Of a stretch of DNA of 64,000 bases, positions 8,074-16,542 are shown piece after piece. Source of the stretch: Achromobacter deleyi (GTDB lineage: Bacteria > Pseudomonadota > Gammaproteobacteria > Burkholderiales > Burkholderiaceae_B). Position 1 is the first letter of the stretch. Each line of letters begins with the position of its first letter. Below the pieces are notes generated by a model. The model searched no databases. It worked only from the letters and a program-made list of their open reading frames with translations, and had not been told where the DNA came from. The translations under genes and the position numbers were made by a program. The DNA lies in contig NZ_CP065997.1 of the NCBI RefSeq assembly GCF_016127315.1, positions 186,001-250,000 of the forward strand. The letters run 5' to 3'.

Positions 8074-11000
8074 TCAACCTTTCACGCTGCCGCTATCCAG
8101 CCAGTAGAAATTCGCCTTCCCGATCCTGAGCTGGGTATTGAGCTGCAGGCGGACTTCGGGCCGGGTGCCTCCGTCATCGGTGATGGGCGCGGTCTTGGCG
8201 ATCAACAGCCGGTCGCTGATCAGGCCGGCCTTGCGTTCGTGCTCGGTGGGCTTGGCCACCTTGAAATACACCCGGCCCGACGCATGCGACTTGTTGGGGT
8301 TGGACTCCTGCGAACGCTTGTAGTCCTGCTCCCACTGCCGGTCGAATCCCAGCACGTACATCGGCGTGGCGGGCCAGCGCTCGGCCTTGAGTTGCCGATA
8401 ACCCAGGCGGGCGGTGTTTTCCATCTTGAAGGGAATGACGACGCCCTCTTCGTCCACCGGCAATTCGATGCTCTGGTCCATCGACGTCTTGCCATCCTCC
8501 GACTGCCGCGTCCGGATATCGGAAAACAGCACGTTACCCAGCTTGAGCATGTTGTCGTTGCCGATCTCGCCGAAATAGCGGACCAGCGGCTTGGGTCGAA
8601 GCGTGCTCGTATTGATCTTGAACGTCGGGATGCGGTTGTTCTCGCACAACCAGATCACCATGGCGCCGACCGAGGCGGTGGTCTTGGGGTCGTCGATGCA
8701 CCCGGCCTTGCGGAACGGGAACCAGTCTCCGGTGCGGTAGTTGTGCATGGGCACGAGGCGCCCGGGCGGCAACGGCACCGCCTTGCGGATGACGGCCTGC
8801 ACCCCGGGCAGAACGGATGGCCTGCCGGTCAGCAACAGCACGTCGCAGTCGAAATAGTTGACGATTTCGCACAGATTTCGCAGCGTGTTGCAGATATCCA
8901 GATTGTCCGTCAGGAAATCGAAGTGCATCTTGGGCGGATCGCAGACCAGCGGCACGCCCGCCAGATCGAAATCGACCGGCCGTCCCGCGGCTTCGTTCAA
9001 CGCCTTGCCCACGAAACCACGCACGGCGGCGCTGAGCGGCGGCTTGTCGTGCAGCCATTCGCCGAAGGTCAGTTCCTTGCGCTCGGCCGGCTGCTCGGGA
9101 TCGTAGTTTTCATATTCCTTGAGCAGCACCAGCGCCAGGGGATAGAAGCACTGCAAGGTGAGCTGCTGGCGCAGCAGGCGTTGCCTTTCGTCATCGCCCG
9201 TGCTGCCGCACAGCACATCCATCAACGCGGCGCCGTCCTTGGCGCCCGCGGCCTTCAATGCGGCTTCCAGATAAGGCAGCACGTACTTGCGGATGACTTC
9301 CAGCACGATGTCGTCGCCCGCCACCTTGAAGCCGTCGCGGAAGCGCTGCGTGGGGGTGATCGGAACGAAGCTGTTGGCGGATTGGCGCGAACTTCTGTCC
9401 AGCTTGTAGTCCGTGATGACCAGGTCGGTCGTGCCGCCGCCGATATCGAGCGAAGCCACCGTGATGCACTCGCGATCGCGCTTCTCGCGTCGCGCCAGCG
9501 TATCGAAGAACTCCTCGGCGTAGCCGCTGAAATTCGTCACGACTTCGGTATACAGGTAGACCAGCTGCCCGCACGTGGCCTCGTCCCATTTGATGACGAT
9601 CTTGGGCAGCGTGACCACGAACAGGTCATGTTTCTCGTCTTCGGCGTCCTCGACGGGATCGCCATCGCCGGTATGCCAGCCCATGCTCTTCCAGAGCAAG
9701 CTGAGCGCGCGCTGCGCATGTTGCTTGAAAATGCCGCGCTCGACCTGCGGCATGCTCGGCGGCACGGTCAGGATGATGGCGCGCAGATAGCGCGGCAGCG
9801 TCCGGTCCTTCTTGCGTGAACGGTACAGCCAGCTGTTGATCTGCGAGACCGCCTGGGCGAACACCTCATTGAGCATGAACCCCATCAGCGAACTGCGTGT
9901 GTAGTGCGCTTCGAACGCCGGGAAACCGGAAGTTTCCTCGTCCTGGTAGAGCGGGCACGGACCGTACAGCGGGATGCCTCTCTCGTCGATCAGGTTCTTC
10001 AACGGACCGAGCGTCGCCCATTCCGGCGATCCGCCCTTGATCGTCGACGCATTGGGCCGCCAGCCCGACTCGTACGCGTCCTCGGCGTCCCACAGATAGC
10101 GCTTGGGGCTCGACAGCCCCGTGGAACCTTCGGTGCCTTCCTTGCGCGCGGCGAGATTGTTGGCCTCGGTGCCGACGCGCGCCATCGAGACCCACACGAA
10201 CGCGTCATCCCGTCCGCCTTGCAACGACAGGTCGTCCTTGCCGAAGCTGACCGGCGCGAACTCCACCCGCGACTCGAACGGATGGTGGTAGACGCGCTCC
10301 GGTCGCGTCATGTCGCGCAGGGTCAGGAAGCTGTAGTCGTTCAGGCCGTTGTCGTTCTGCTTGTGCTCTTCGATCAGGATGCCGCAGGTGCGCGAATTGC
10401 CCACGTCCAGCACCAGGTCCACCGGCACGCTGCCGCCCTTGAGCACCTTGCAGCCATCGCCGTTGGGCGCCAGCATGTTCAGCACCTTGATGCGCGGCAG
10501 CTTGATCCTGACCTTGTCCTTCTGCTCCTTGTTCGAGCGCGTGGTCGGCGCGGACTCGCGCATCAGGCTCAGCAGGTTCAGGTAGTGGGCGATATGTTCC
10601 TTCTTGGCCAGCGCCCGTTCGATGTCACGGTTTTCCAGGTCATCGCGACGCTCGCGGAAGATGCTTTCGAGCCATTTGATGACCCATTCCTGCTCGTCCA
10701 GGAACCACTGCATTTCGTGCAGGTTGAAGGCCAGGCGAAACAGCGCGCCCGTCTCCATGTCTTCATCGTAGGGCTCGATGTAGTCGCGGGCGTCGTCGCG
10801 GGCGCGGGTACGCGTGTCGAACGCCAACGTCACGCGATGCGTGTTGCCATTGGCATCCGCCTCGTCCAGCTTGACGAGGCGCAGGCGCGCCCAGTTCTTG
10901 GGACCGCGGTCGAACTGGCTGTCCGACTTGTAGCGAAAAAAGGGCACCGGCAACCAGAAACCGTCGAAGAGCGCCAGGCTCTCCTGCATCGGCAGAGAAA

Positions 11001-11235
11001 ACGCCGCCTTGGTCTCGAAGAAATTGCCCGGCCGGTCTTCGTAGCCGGGCTTGCCATCCTCGGGCACGTAGAGCCGGATGGGCATCCTGCCGGAAGGATG
11101 CATGCAGAATTCGCCTTCGGGCTCGCGCTTGAGATCGGGCAGCGCGCATGCCAGATCCAGGAACTGGACGCCCGTATTGCCGAAAAGCTCGACGTTGTCC
11201 TTGTCGGCATCGTAGGTATCAACAGGGGGCAGCAT
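8074..11235 (-). CDS. srfB: SrfB-like actin/Hsp70-fold ATPase
   Basis: 1053 aa from the ATG at 11235; a TTG two codons upstream is possible. Two nucleotide-binding signatures of the actin/Hsp70/sugar-kinase fold are plain. The first is a phosphate-1 strand LVLDVGNSRTCGILIEEH near residue 275, and the second is a phosphate-2 strand SLDIGGGTTDLVITDY near residue 595. A 'LLLTGRPSVLPGVQAV' adenosine-type segment follows near residue 800. This is the SrfB family pattern (large bacterial 'virulence factor SrfB', unknown biochemistry). No signal peptide or membrane helix is seen, so it should be cytoplasmic. It is the largest gene of the operon, flanked 19 bp from srfA and 18 bp from srfC. Confidence 0.85.
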   Translation of the reverse strand: MLPPVDTYDADKDNVELFGNTGVQFLDLACALPDLKREPEGEFCMHPSGRMPIRLYVPEDGKPGYEDRPGNFFETKAAFSLPMQESLALFDGFWLPVPFFRYKSDSQFDRGPKNWARLRLVKLDEADANGNTHRVTLAFDTRTRARDDARDYIEPYDEDMETGALFRLAFNLHEMQWFLDEQEWVIKWLESIFRERRDDLENRDIERALAKKEHIAHYLNLLSLMRESAPTTRSNKEQKDKVRIKLPRIKVLNMLAPNGDGCKVLKGGSVPVDLVLDVGNSRTCGILIEEHKQNDNGLNDYSFLTLRDMTRPERVYHHPFESRVEFAPVSFGKDDLSLQGGRDDAFVWVSMARVGTEANNLAARKEGTEGSTGLSSPKRYLWDAEDAYESGWRPNASTIKGGSPEWATLGPLKNLIDERGIPLYGPCPLYQDEETSGFPAFEAHYTRSSLMGFMLNEVFAQAVSQINSWLYRSRKKDRTLPRYLRAIILTVPPSMPQVERGIFKQHAQRALSLLWKSMGWHTGDGDPVEDAEDEKHDLFVVTLPKIVIKWDEATCGQLVYLYTEVVTNFSGYAEEFFDTLARREKRDRECITVASLDIGGGTTDLVITDYKLDRSSRQSANSFVPITPTQRFRDGFKVAGDDIVLEVIRKYVLPYLEAALKAAGAKDGAALMDVLCGSTGDDERQRLLRQQLTLQCFYPLALVLLKEYENYDPEQPAERKELTFGEWLHDKPPLSAAVRGFVGKALNEAAGRPVDFDLAGVPLVCDPPKMHFDFLTDNLDICNTLRNLCEIVNYFDCDVLLLTGRPSVLPGVQAVIRKAVPLPPGRLVPMHNYRTGDWFPFRKAGCIDDPKTTASVGAMVIWLCENNRIPTFKINTSTLRPKPLVRYFGEIGNDNMLKLGNVLFSDIRTRQSEDGKTSMDQSIELPVDEEGVVIPFKMENTARLGYRQLKAERWPATPMYVLGFDRQWEQDYKRSQESNPNKSHASGRVYFKVAKPTEHERKAGLISDRLLIAKTAPITDDGGTRPEVRLQLNTQLRIGKANFYWLDSGSVKG

Positions 11236-11254
11236 TGGCAAATACTCTCGACGA

Positions 11255-12637
11255 TTAGGGTTGGGCGCGGCTCATTGCCATGGGGAAGCTCTCGTTCCCA
11301 TAGTTGCCGTCGCACGCAGCGATATTGTTTGCGGCAGGTTTGCACTGGACCAGGGGCATATTGAACGTGCCGCCATCGCTGCACTTGGCCTCGCCACTAT
11401 TGCTGATCGACAGCGAGCCCTTGTTCATGGCCGCGGAAACAGGCGCGACGCACTGCACGCCGTTATGGCGATTGAGCGTGACCTGCCCTTCGCCATTCTT
11501 GAACTGGTATTGCAGGCGCAACGGCTCGCCGGTATCCCGGTCCTGGATGCCCGCGCCGGCGCGCCAGTTGCCATTCAGGAAGTCCGCATTGCCGTCTGCC
11601 GCATTGGCCGGAATCTGCAAGGCATCCTTGGCTTCAGGTTGGGCAGGAGCGGCCGGCTTGCCTTGCTCCGCGCCACCTTCCGTGGCAGGCGGCCCCGGCT
11701 GGGGCTTCGCGGTGGCATCGCCCGCCCCTGGCGCATGCGCGTCGGGCACGGCCGTCGGTTGTGGCGCCGGCGCATTCGCCGCGGCGGGACTGGCAGGCGG
11801 CGAAGCGCTCTCGGGCGCCTTGCCGCCAACCGGAGCGGCCCCGTTCGAGGCGCCAACGCCCGACGTGCCCACGTTCGGCAGTCCCGGCGTGGACAACCTG
11901 GCGTCCGGCAATGCCGCATCGCGGGGCAGGTCGGCACGCGGGAGGCCAGGCAGGGAAAGACCGGGCATCAGGGTCGGCATGCAGGCGCGCAAGCCGAACA
12001 GCAATGCCAGCAGGGCCAGCAACAATGCCAGCCACATCCACCACCGCTTCCACCACGGAGTGACCGCCACGGCCGGGCGCGTTGCCGCGGGCATCGTATG
12101 GAGCCCGGGGGCCGTCGCGGCATCAACGACCGGCACGCGCGGTGACGATACGGAAGACTCGGGATGCAGGGTATGCAATGGGTCCGCGGAACGATCCGCT
12201 CCGCTGTGCACGAACCCCCAGAAGGTGATGACCGGCTGTCCGGCGACCAGGAACACGTAGCTGGGATCCGGGTGGTGCATCACCCACTTCAGCAGGCGCC
12301 CCAGCAACGCCGCGTCGTTGCCGCCGCCCTTGGCCAGGACGGCATCGCGCAGTTGGGCCACGCCCGCGCGCACCGACTCCAGCCGCGTCAACGCAGCGGC
12401 CTGTTCGCTGGCGGTCGCGGCACTCCAGGGGATCACGGAGCCGGGCCCGGGCGCGTACCAGTCTATGCGGCTGCCGTTCTCGCTCGACTGCGGCACCGCG
12501 AAATTCGCGAGCAGGTCGGGCCGCTTGCTTTTCAGGACGGTGAGGATCTGGCTCGCAACGAGATGAAGGGCCTGACCTCGCTCACCCAAGACATCGAATT
12601 GATCGACTTTCTCGCTACGCAGTTTTACGCCCAACAT
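11255..12637 (-). CDS. srfA: SrfA-like membrane-anchored protein, first gene of the srf-type operon
   Basis: 460 aa. The N-terminus (1-160) is a soluble domain, followed by a Trp-rich entry and one membrane helix (about 198-217). A long Pro/Ala/Gly linker (about 225-340) leads to a C-terminal domain with paired Cys residues (QCVAPVS, AKCSDGG, VQCKPA, AACDGN) that looks extracytoplasmic. The synteny srfA-srfB-srfC and the MLGVKLRSEKVDQFDVLGERG opening fit the SrfA family. It has the same soluble-TM-linker-domain plan as the one-TM protein at 4369-5355, so both may couple cytoplasmic and periplasmic parts. No strong ribosome site precedes the ATG; an AAAAGTAA stretch lies upstream. Confidence 0.75.
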   Translation of the reverse strand: MLGVKLRSEKVDQFDVLGERGQALHLVASQILTVLKSKRPDLLANFAVPQSSENGSRIDWYAPGPGSVIPWSAATASEQAAALTRLESVRAGVAQLRDAVLAKGGGNDAALLGRLLKWVMHHPDPSYVFLVAGQPVITFWGFVHSGADRSADPLHTLHPESSVSSPRVPVVDAATAPGLHTMPAATRPAVAVTPWWKRWWMWLALLLALLALLFGLRACMPTLMPGLSLPGLPRADLPRDAALPDARLSTPGLPNVGTSGVGASNGAAPVGGKAPESASPPASPAAANAPAPQPTAVPDAHAPGAGDATAKPQPGPPATEGGAEQGKPAAPAQPEAKDALQIPANAADGNADFLNGNWRAGAGIQDRDTGEPLRLQYQFKNGEGQVTLNRHNGVQCVAPVSAAMNKGSLSISNSGEAKCSDGGTFNMPLVQCKPAANNIAACDGNYGNESFPMAMSRAQP

Positions 12638-12716
12638 ATTTTGTTACTTTTAGGTATGAGATCGTCAGAAGCAGAACAAACCACAACGCTAGTCCTGCCC
12701 TCTCATGCAGGCGCGC

Positions 12717-12738
12717 GTCCCATGATTTAATTTGGGAC
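12717..12738. promoter_or_regulatory. Inverted repeat upstream of the srf-type operon, possible operator
   Basis: A perfect GTCCCA ... TGGGAC inverted repeat with a 10-base AT-rich centre lies about 80-100 bp before the srfA start, in the AT-rich part of the leader. It is the only strong dyad near the expected promoter. No convincing -35/-10 pair with 17-bp spacing could be assigned, so regulator binding is only a suggestion. Confidence 0.3.
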
Positions 12739-13274
12739 AGTGTCACATACTATCAGGAAAATATTAACAATGCGTCACAAAAACCTGCATCTGTATTTTC
12801 TGATTTTCTCGCGCCGTTGATATTGACGGCCTGCTCGCGCGACCGCAGTGTGACGGCGGCTTCAAGAAAGAATTGCGAAACAAGCAGTATTGGAAATACG
12901 GGTTATGGCGCTTGCGCCGCCCCTGATGGCGTGAAGCGAAATACCGCACGCCGTACGTTGCCGATGTTTTTACCGAAAGCAGGAAAGACTGCCCCCCGGA
13001 CATTCTCGGCGCCTGCGCGCCCAGATGATCGGCGTTGGCCGCGTTTGAAGATTCCTGTAAAGGACGTCAACGGCGACAGGCCGCCGATCTGTTTGCGTCC
13101 TGTTCCGCGTTTTGCTCCACGTTTTGCCTCAGTATGGGCCGTGTCTCGTTCCAGTATGGGCCGCGCCCATTTTGATTTGAGGGATGGAATCTGTCCGACA
13201 TGCGCGCGGCATGGCCGCATCCGTCTCCGCCCACGCGACCAGGGCCGCAGGGCATCAAGGAAACGGCGCGCAAT
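12739..13274. other. Long intergenic region with no supported gene
   Basis: About 535 bp between the srfA upstream region and the tRNA-Leu terminator. Open frames here have no ribosome site and no recognisable product. A 12-bp direct repeat (CAGTATGGGCCG at 13130-13141 and 13152-13163, period 22) and two nearby copies of CGTTTTGC suggest short repeat or degenerate sequence. Nothing else is seen. Confidence 0.4.
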
Positions 13275-13308
13275 AAAAAAACCCGCATCGTTGAAGATGC
13301 GGGTTTTT
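13275..13308 (-). terminator. Rho-independent terminator downstream of tRNA-Leu(GAG)
   Basis: The stem ACCCGCATC / GATGCGGGT (13281-13289 with 13296-13304) is flanked by A-runs that become a T-tract on the minus strand. It lies about 60 bp beyond the tRNA 3' end. Confidence 0.8.
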
Positions 13309-13321
13309 CAGCGATCCAGGC

Positions 13322-13362
13322 ATTACCTGGAAAAAATTACCTGGAAAATTACCTGGAAAAAT
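13322..13362. repeat. Three tandem copies of ATTACCTGGAAAA behind tRNA-Leu(GAG)
   Basis: ATTACCTGG followed by 3-5 A residues occurs three times in a row immediately beyond the tRNA CCA end, between the tRNA and its terminator. A fourth partial CCTGG core is absent. The unit does not match the tRNA sequence, so it is not a simple attachment-site duplication. Confidence 0.75.
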
Positions 13363-13365
13363 TCT

Positions 13366-13450
13366 TGGTGCCGACGGCGAGACTCGAACTCGCACAGCTT
13401 TCGCCACTACCCCCTCAAGATAGCGTGTCTACCAATTTCACCACGTCGGC
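13366..13450 (-). tRNA. tRNA-Leu (anticodon GAG)
   Basis: 85 nt with encoded CCA. The acceptor arms are GCCGACG / CGTCGGC, the D-arm contains AAATTGGTAGAC, and the anticodon stem CTATC / GGTAG closes a TTGAGGG loop. A class II long variable arm is followed by the T-loop GTTCGAGTC. Its position next to secG is conserved in many betaproteobacteria. Confidence 0.97.
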
Positions 13451-13718
13451 TAACTTTTGCCAGAAAAGCCATGCTTTCCTGGAAAGTCGAACATTCTATC
13501 ACGCAATTGGCGCTTCGCGTCAATTCGTCACGCCACGTCGGTCAGCTCCCGCCGCTGCCGGCCCACCACCCCTGCCAGCGCAACAAGCCCTTACAAGCCG
13601 CGCCGCGCCTGGCATCAATCTGTCATGTCGGCCGGCAATACTGGCGTCGCCGTGCGCACACCCGGGACCATCCCCCGGGGAATTCCCCCCCCCGGATATT
13701 CATATGAAAGGGAATTCG
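13451..13718. other. Intergenic region with no supported gene
   Basis: Between tRNA-Leu and the promoter of the small ORF at 13794. It holds the expected tRNA-Leu promoter area but no clear hexamer pair. Short palindromes such as CCCCGGGG occur. No gene is supported. Confidence 0.4.
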
Positions 13719-13747
13719 TTGGCGCGCATGCCCGGCCGGCTTACGAT
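13719..13747 (+). promoter_or_regulatory. Candidate sigma-70 promoter for the small Arg-rich ORF
   Basis: TTGGCG at 13719-13724 and TACGAT at 13742-13747 are separated by exactly 17 bp and lie about 47 bp before the ATG at 13794. Confidence 0.45.
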
Positions 13748-13793
13748 GCCAGCCATACACAACAGGGCCTCAGGCCCGTAGAAAGGCTCCACC

Positions 13794-13973
13794 ATGCAAC
13801 GTCTGATATCCCCGATCCTGACCCGCCGTCCCACGCTGCTCGCCGGCCCGCGCAGCTCACGCCGCTACGATGCCGTCGTGTCCCTGCGGGCCTACCGCGA
13901 AGCGCGCCTGCTGCGCGAATCCGCCGAGCGCATCCTCGCCGTCTCGGCGCGCCACATGCTGCCAGGCGCCTGA
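13794..13973 (+). CDS. Small Arg-rich hypothetical protein
   Basis: 59 aa beginning MQRLISPILTRRP. It has GAAAGG 7 nt before the ATG, a good promoter-like pair upstream and a terminator right after, so it is a complete transcription unit despite its size. It contains 11 Arg and is predicted basic and helical (YREARLLRESAERILAVSARH). There is no signal peptide. Function is not recognised. Confidence 0.6.
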   Translation: MQRLISPILTRRPTLLAGPRSSRRYDAVVSLRAYREARLLRESAERILAVSARHMLPGA

Positions 13974-14020
13974 GCGCGCTGCAGGCAAGACCCTCGGCGT
14001 TCCCAGGCGGAACGCCATAG

Positions 14021-14050
14021 AAAAAGGCCGGCGATAGCCGGCCTTTTTCA
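14021..14050. terminator. Bidirectional terminator between the small ORF and secG
   Basis: AAAAAGGCCGGC / GCCGGCCTTTTT with a GATA loop; A and T runs on both sides serve the convergent genes. Confidence 0.88.
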
Positions 14051-14064
14051 TGGGGTCGGGACGC

Positions 14065-14547
14065 TTACTTGGCGGGCGTCTCGGCCGGCTTGTCGCCAGC
14101 GGCGGGGGCCGGAGCCGACGGCACCGAGGCGTCCGGCGCCGAACCGGCGCCAGGAACCGACGAGGCCGCGCCCGGCACGGACGACGCGCCCGGCACCGAC
14201 GATGCGCCAGCGCCTTGCGGAGCGGGCGCAGCGCCCGGCACCTGCGGCACGGAACGGTCGGCCGGGAAGTTCTGCATCACGCCGGACTCGACGGCCGGGC
14301 CGCTGGTGCCCTTGTGGCTGACATAGGCCAGGCCGGCCGTGGAAGCGAAGAAGACCACCGCGGCCCACTTGGTGGCGCGCGACAGGAAGTTGGCCGCGCC
14401 GGTGGCGCCGAACAGGCTGCCCGACGAGCCGCTGCCGAAAGCGGACCCCATGTCGGCGCCTTTGCCCTGTTGCAGCAGGACCAGCACGATGATAGCCAGC
14501 GCCGAGATCACTTGGACGGCCAGCAGAAGTTTGAGCATCAAGGGCAT
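14065..14547 (-). CDS. secG: Preprotein translocase subunit SecG
   Basis: 160 aa. Two membrane helices (about 4-24 and 58-76) flank the conserved cytoplasmic loop LLQQGKGADMGSAFGSGSSGSLFG. It is longer than E. coli SecG (110 aa) because of a Pro/Ala/Gly/Ser-rich tail with repeats of the type SVPGA, which is common in this bacterial group. SecG joins SecYE in the inner membrane and stimulates protein export. It follows tpiA by about 20 bp and is likely co-transcribed with it. Confidence 0.97.
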   Translation of the reverse strand: MPLMLKLLLAVQVISALAIIVLVLLQQGKGADMGSAFGSGSSGSLFGATGAANFLSRATKWAAVVFFASTAGLAYVSHKGTSGPAVESGVMQNFPADRSVPQVPGAAPAPQGAGASSVPGASSVPGAASSVPGAGSAPDASVPSAPAPAAGDKPAETPAK

Positions 14548-14568
14548 TACAGACTCCGGAACGGAAAC

Positions 14569-15315
14569 TTAGATGGCGGCGATTCGCAAAAATTCTTCGG
14601 CCACGAGCGACGCGCCGCCGACCAGGGCTCCGTCGATATCAGTCATGGCGAACAAACTGGCGGCATTGGCAGCTTTGACGCTGCCGCCGTACAAAACCTG
14701 CACCTGGGCCACGCCCAGCGCGGCCAGGGCGGCGCGGATGGCGCCGTGGACTTCCTGCGCCTGCTCGGGGCTGGCGGTGCGGCCGGTGCCGATGGCCCAG
14801 ACGGGCTCATAGGCCAGCACCATGCGCGACACGGCCTCGGCGCCCAACGCCAGCACCGGCTTGAGCTGCCGCTCGATCACGGCCAGCGTGTTGCCGCCTT
14901 CGCGGTCGGCCAGGGACTCGCCCACGCAGACCACCGGGGTCAGGCCGGCGGCCAGGGCCGCGCGGGCCTTGTCGGCGACCATCTGGTCGGTTTCACCGTG
15001 CAGCACGCGGCGCTCGGAGTGGCCGGCCAGCGCATAGCGGCAGCCGAATTCCTTGAGCATGGCGCCCGAGACTTCGCCCGTGTAGGCGCCCTTGTCGTGG
15101 GCGCTGACGTCCTGCGCGCCCCAGGACACGGCGCTGCCGGTCAGGGCCGAGGCGGCCTGCGCCAGGTACGGAAACGGAACGCAGACGCCGATTTCGCAAT
15201 GGCTGGCGGCATCCGCGGCGCGCAGTTCGGTCAGCAACGCGGCGTTCTCGGCCAGGTTGCCGTGCATCTTCCAGTTGCCCAGCACGAGGCGGGAGCGGTG
15301 TTCGACTGAAGTCAT
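14569..15315 (-). CDS. tpiA: Triosephosphate isomerase
   Basis: 248 aa from ATG at 15315 (MTSVEHRSRLVLGNWKMHG). It has the substrate-binding Lys in NWKMHGN, the catalytic His in ALAGHSERR and the catalytic Glu in VLAYEPVWAIGTG, plus the phosphate loop LYGGSVKAAN. It interconverts dihydroxyacetone phosphate and glyceraldehyde 3-phosphate in the cytosol. The frame is open for another 143 codons upstream but that part overlaps the neighbouring promoter region and has no homology. The tpiA-secG order is typical for betaproteobacteria. Confidence 0.98.
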   Translation of the reverse strand: MTSVEHRSRLVLGNWKMHGNLAENAALLTELRAADAASHCEIGVCVPFPYLAQAASALTGSAVSWGAQDVSAHDKGAYTGEVSGAMLKEFGCRYALAGHSERRVLHGETDQMVADKARAALAAGLTPVVCVGESLADREGGNTLAVIERQLKPVLALGAEAVSRMVLAYEPVWAIGTGRTASPEQAQEVHGAIRAALAALGVAQVQVLYGGSVKAANAASLFAMTDIDGALVGGASLVAEEFLRIAAI

Positions 15316-15443
15316 GGCGCAAATGTCAGAATGGGTGAACCCGGGGGAAAAGCACCCGCCCACGGGCTGGCCTGGAAATAATTCCAGGCGAAACCCGTGA
15401 TTGTATCCTGTTGCGCGGCGCCGCGCCGAACACCGCGCGTTTC

Positions 15444-16421
15444 TTACACGGTCAGGATGATTTTGCCGATGTTCTCGCCGCTTTCCATCATGGCGTGGGC
15501 CTGGGCGGCCTGGGCCAGCGGGAAGGTGGCGTGCACGATCGGCTTGATGGCGCCTTGCTCCAGCAACGGCCAGGCGTGCTCGCGCAGCGCCCGGGCGATG
15601 GCGCCCTTGAAGTCGACCGGACGCGGCCGCAGGGTCGAGCCGGTGATGGTCAGGCGGCGGCGCATGACCTGGCTGGTATCGACATTGGCCTGCGCCCCGC
15701 CCAGCTGGGCGATGATGACGATGCGGCCGTCGTCGGCCAGGCACTGCATGTCTCGGGCGATGTAGTCGCCGGCCACCATGTCCAGGATCACGTCGACGCC
15801 GCGGCCGCCGGTGGCGTCCTTCACTTCCTTGACGAAGTCCTGCGTCTTGTAATTGATGCCGCGCGCGGCGCCCAGGGCCTCGACCGCGCGGGCGCGGTCA
15901 TCGCTGCCGACGGTGGCGTAGACGGTGTGGCCCATGGCGCGGGCCAGCTGGATGGCCGTGGTGCCGATGCCGCTGGCGCCGCCATGGACCAGCAGGATCT
16001 CGCCATCGGCCAGGCGGCCGCGGTCGAACACGTTGCTCCAGACGGTGAAGTAGGTTTCCGGCAGGCCGGCCGCCTCGATGTCGGACAGGCCCTTGGGGAT
16101 CGGCAGGCACTGGGCCGTCGGCGCGACGCAGTATTCTGCATAGCCGCCGCCCGCGACCAGGGCGCAGACCTTGTCGCCCACCGCGAAGCCGCTGCCGGCC
16201 AGGTCGCCGCCGACGATCTCGCCGGCCACTTCCAGGCCCGGCAGGTCGGACGCGCCGGGAGGCGGCGCATAGTTGCCCTTGCGCTGGAATACGTCGGGGC
16301 GGTTGACGCCCGCGGCGCTGACCTTGATCAGGACTTCGCCCTTGCCAGCCTCGGGCGTGGGGCGTTCGGCGGGAACCAGGACCTCGGGGCCGCCCGGGCG
16401 GGAGATTTCTACAGCGTGCAT
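15444..16421 (-). CDS. NAD(P)H-quinone oxidoreductase, PIG3/zeta-crystallin family
   Basis: 325 aa with ATG at 16421 preceded by AAGGAGG, an ideal ribosome site. It has a medium-chain dehydrogenase fold with N-terminal GroES-like domain (GVNRPDVFQRKGNY) and Rossmann motif VHGGASGIGTTAIQLA. The zinc-ligand Cys pattern of alcohol dehydrogenases is missing, which points to the quinone reductase branch. It probably reduces quinones by NADPH and limits redox cycling. It is transcribed on the same strand as tpiA, 128 bp upstream. Confidence 0.93.
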   Translation of the reverse strand: MHAVEISRPGGPEVLVPAERPTPEAGKGEVLIKVSAAGVNRPDVFQRKGNYAPPPGASDLPGLEVAGEIVGGDLAGSGFAVGDKVCALVAGGGYAEYCVAPTAQCLPIPKGLSDIEAAGLPETYFTVWSNVFDRGRLADGEILLVHGGASGIGTTAIQLARAMGHTVYATVGSDDRARAVEALGAARGINYKTQDFVKEVKDATGGRGVDVILDMVAGDYIARDMQCLADDGRIVIIAQLGGAQANVDTSQVMRRRLTITGSTLRPRPVDFKGAIARALREHAWPLLEQGAIKPIVHATFPLAQAAQAHAMMESGENIGKIILTV

Positions 16422-16542
16422 CGCGTGCCTCCTTCGCAGCAAATGGATTATTATTGCGCCCTTTACGGCAAGTCGCGTTTTCGCCGGGTAGAGTGTTTGC
16501 CTGGCGGCCGGATTGCCGCTTCCGCAGTACATTGCGGCATCA

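Noticed and set aside
5356..9819. 1487-codon plus-strand open frame
   Set aside because: It is antisense to srfC and srfB, has no domain, no ribosome site and shows the Arg/His/Gly/Leu-rich composition of a high-GC shadow frame.
12903..13220. 105-codon minus-strand frame before srfA
   Set aside because: No ribosome site, low-complexity basic composition with short repeats, no known relatives by eye; kept as an intergenic region.
13322..13362. CRISPR array
   Set aside because: Only three adjacent 12-14-bp units without spacers; too short and without cas genes.
13323..13450. Attachment site at tRNA-Leu(GAG)
   Set aside because: The repeats beside this tRNA do not copy its 3' end, and no integrase gene is near.
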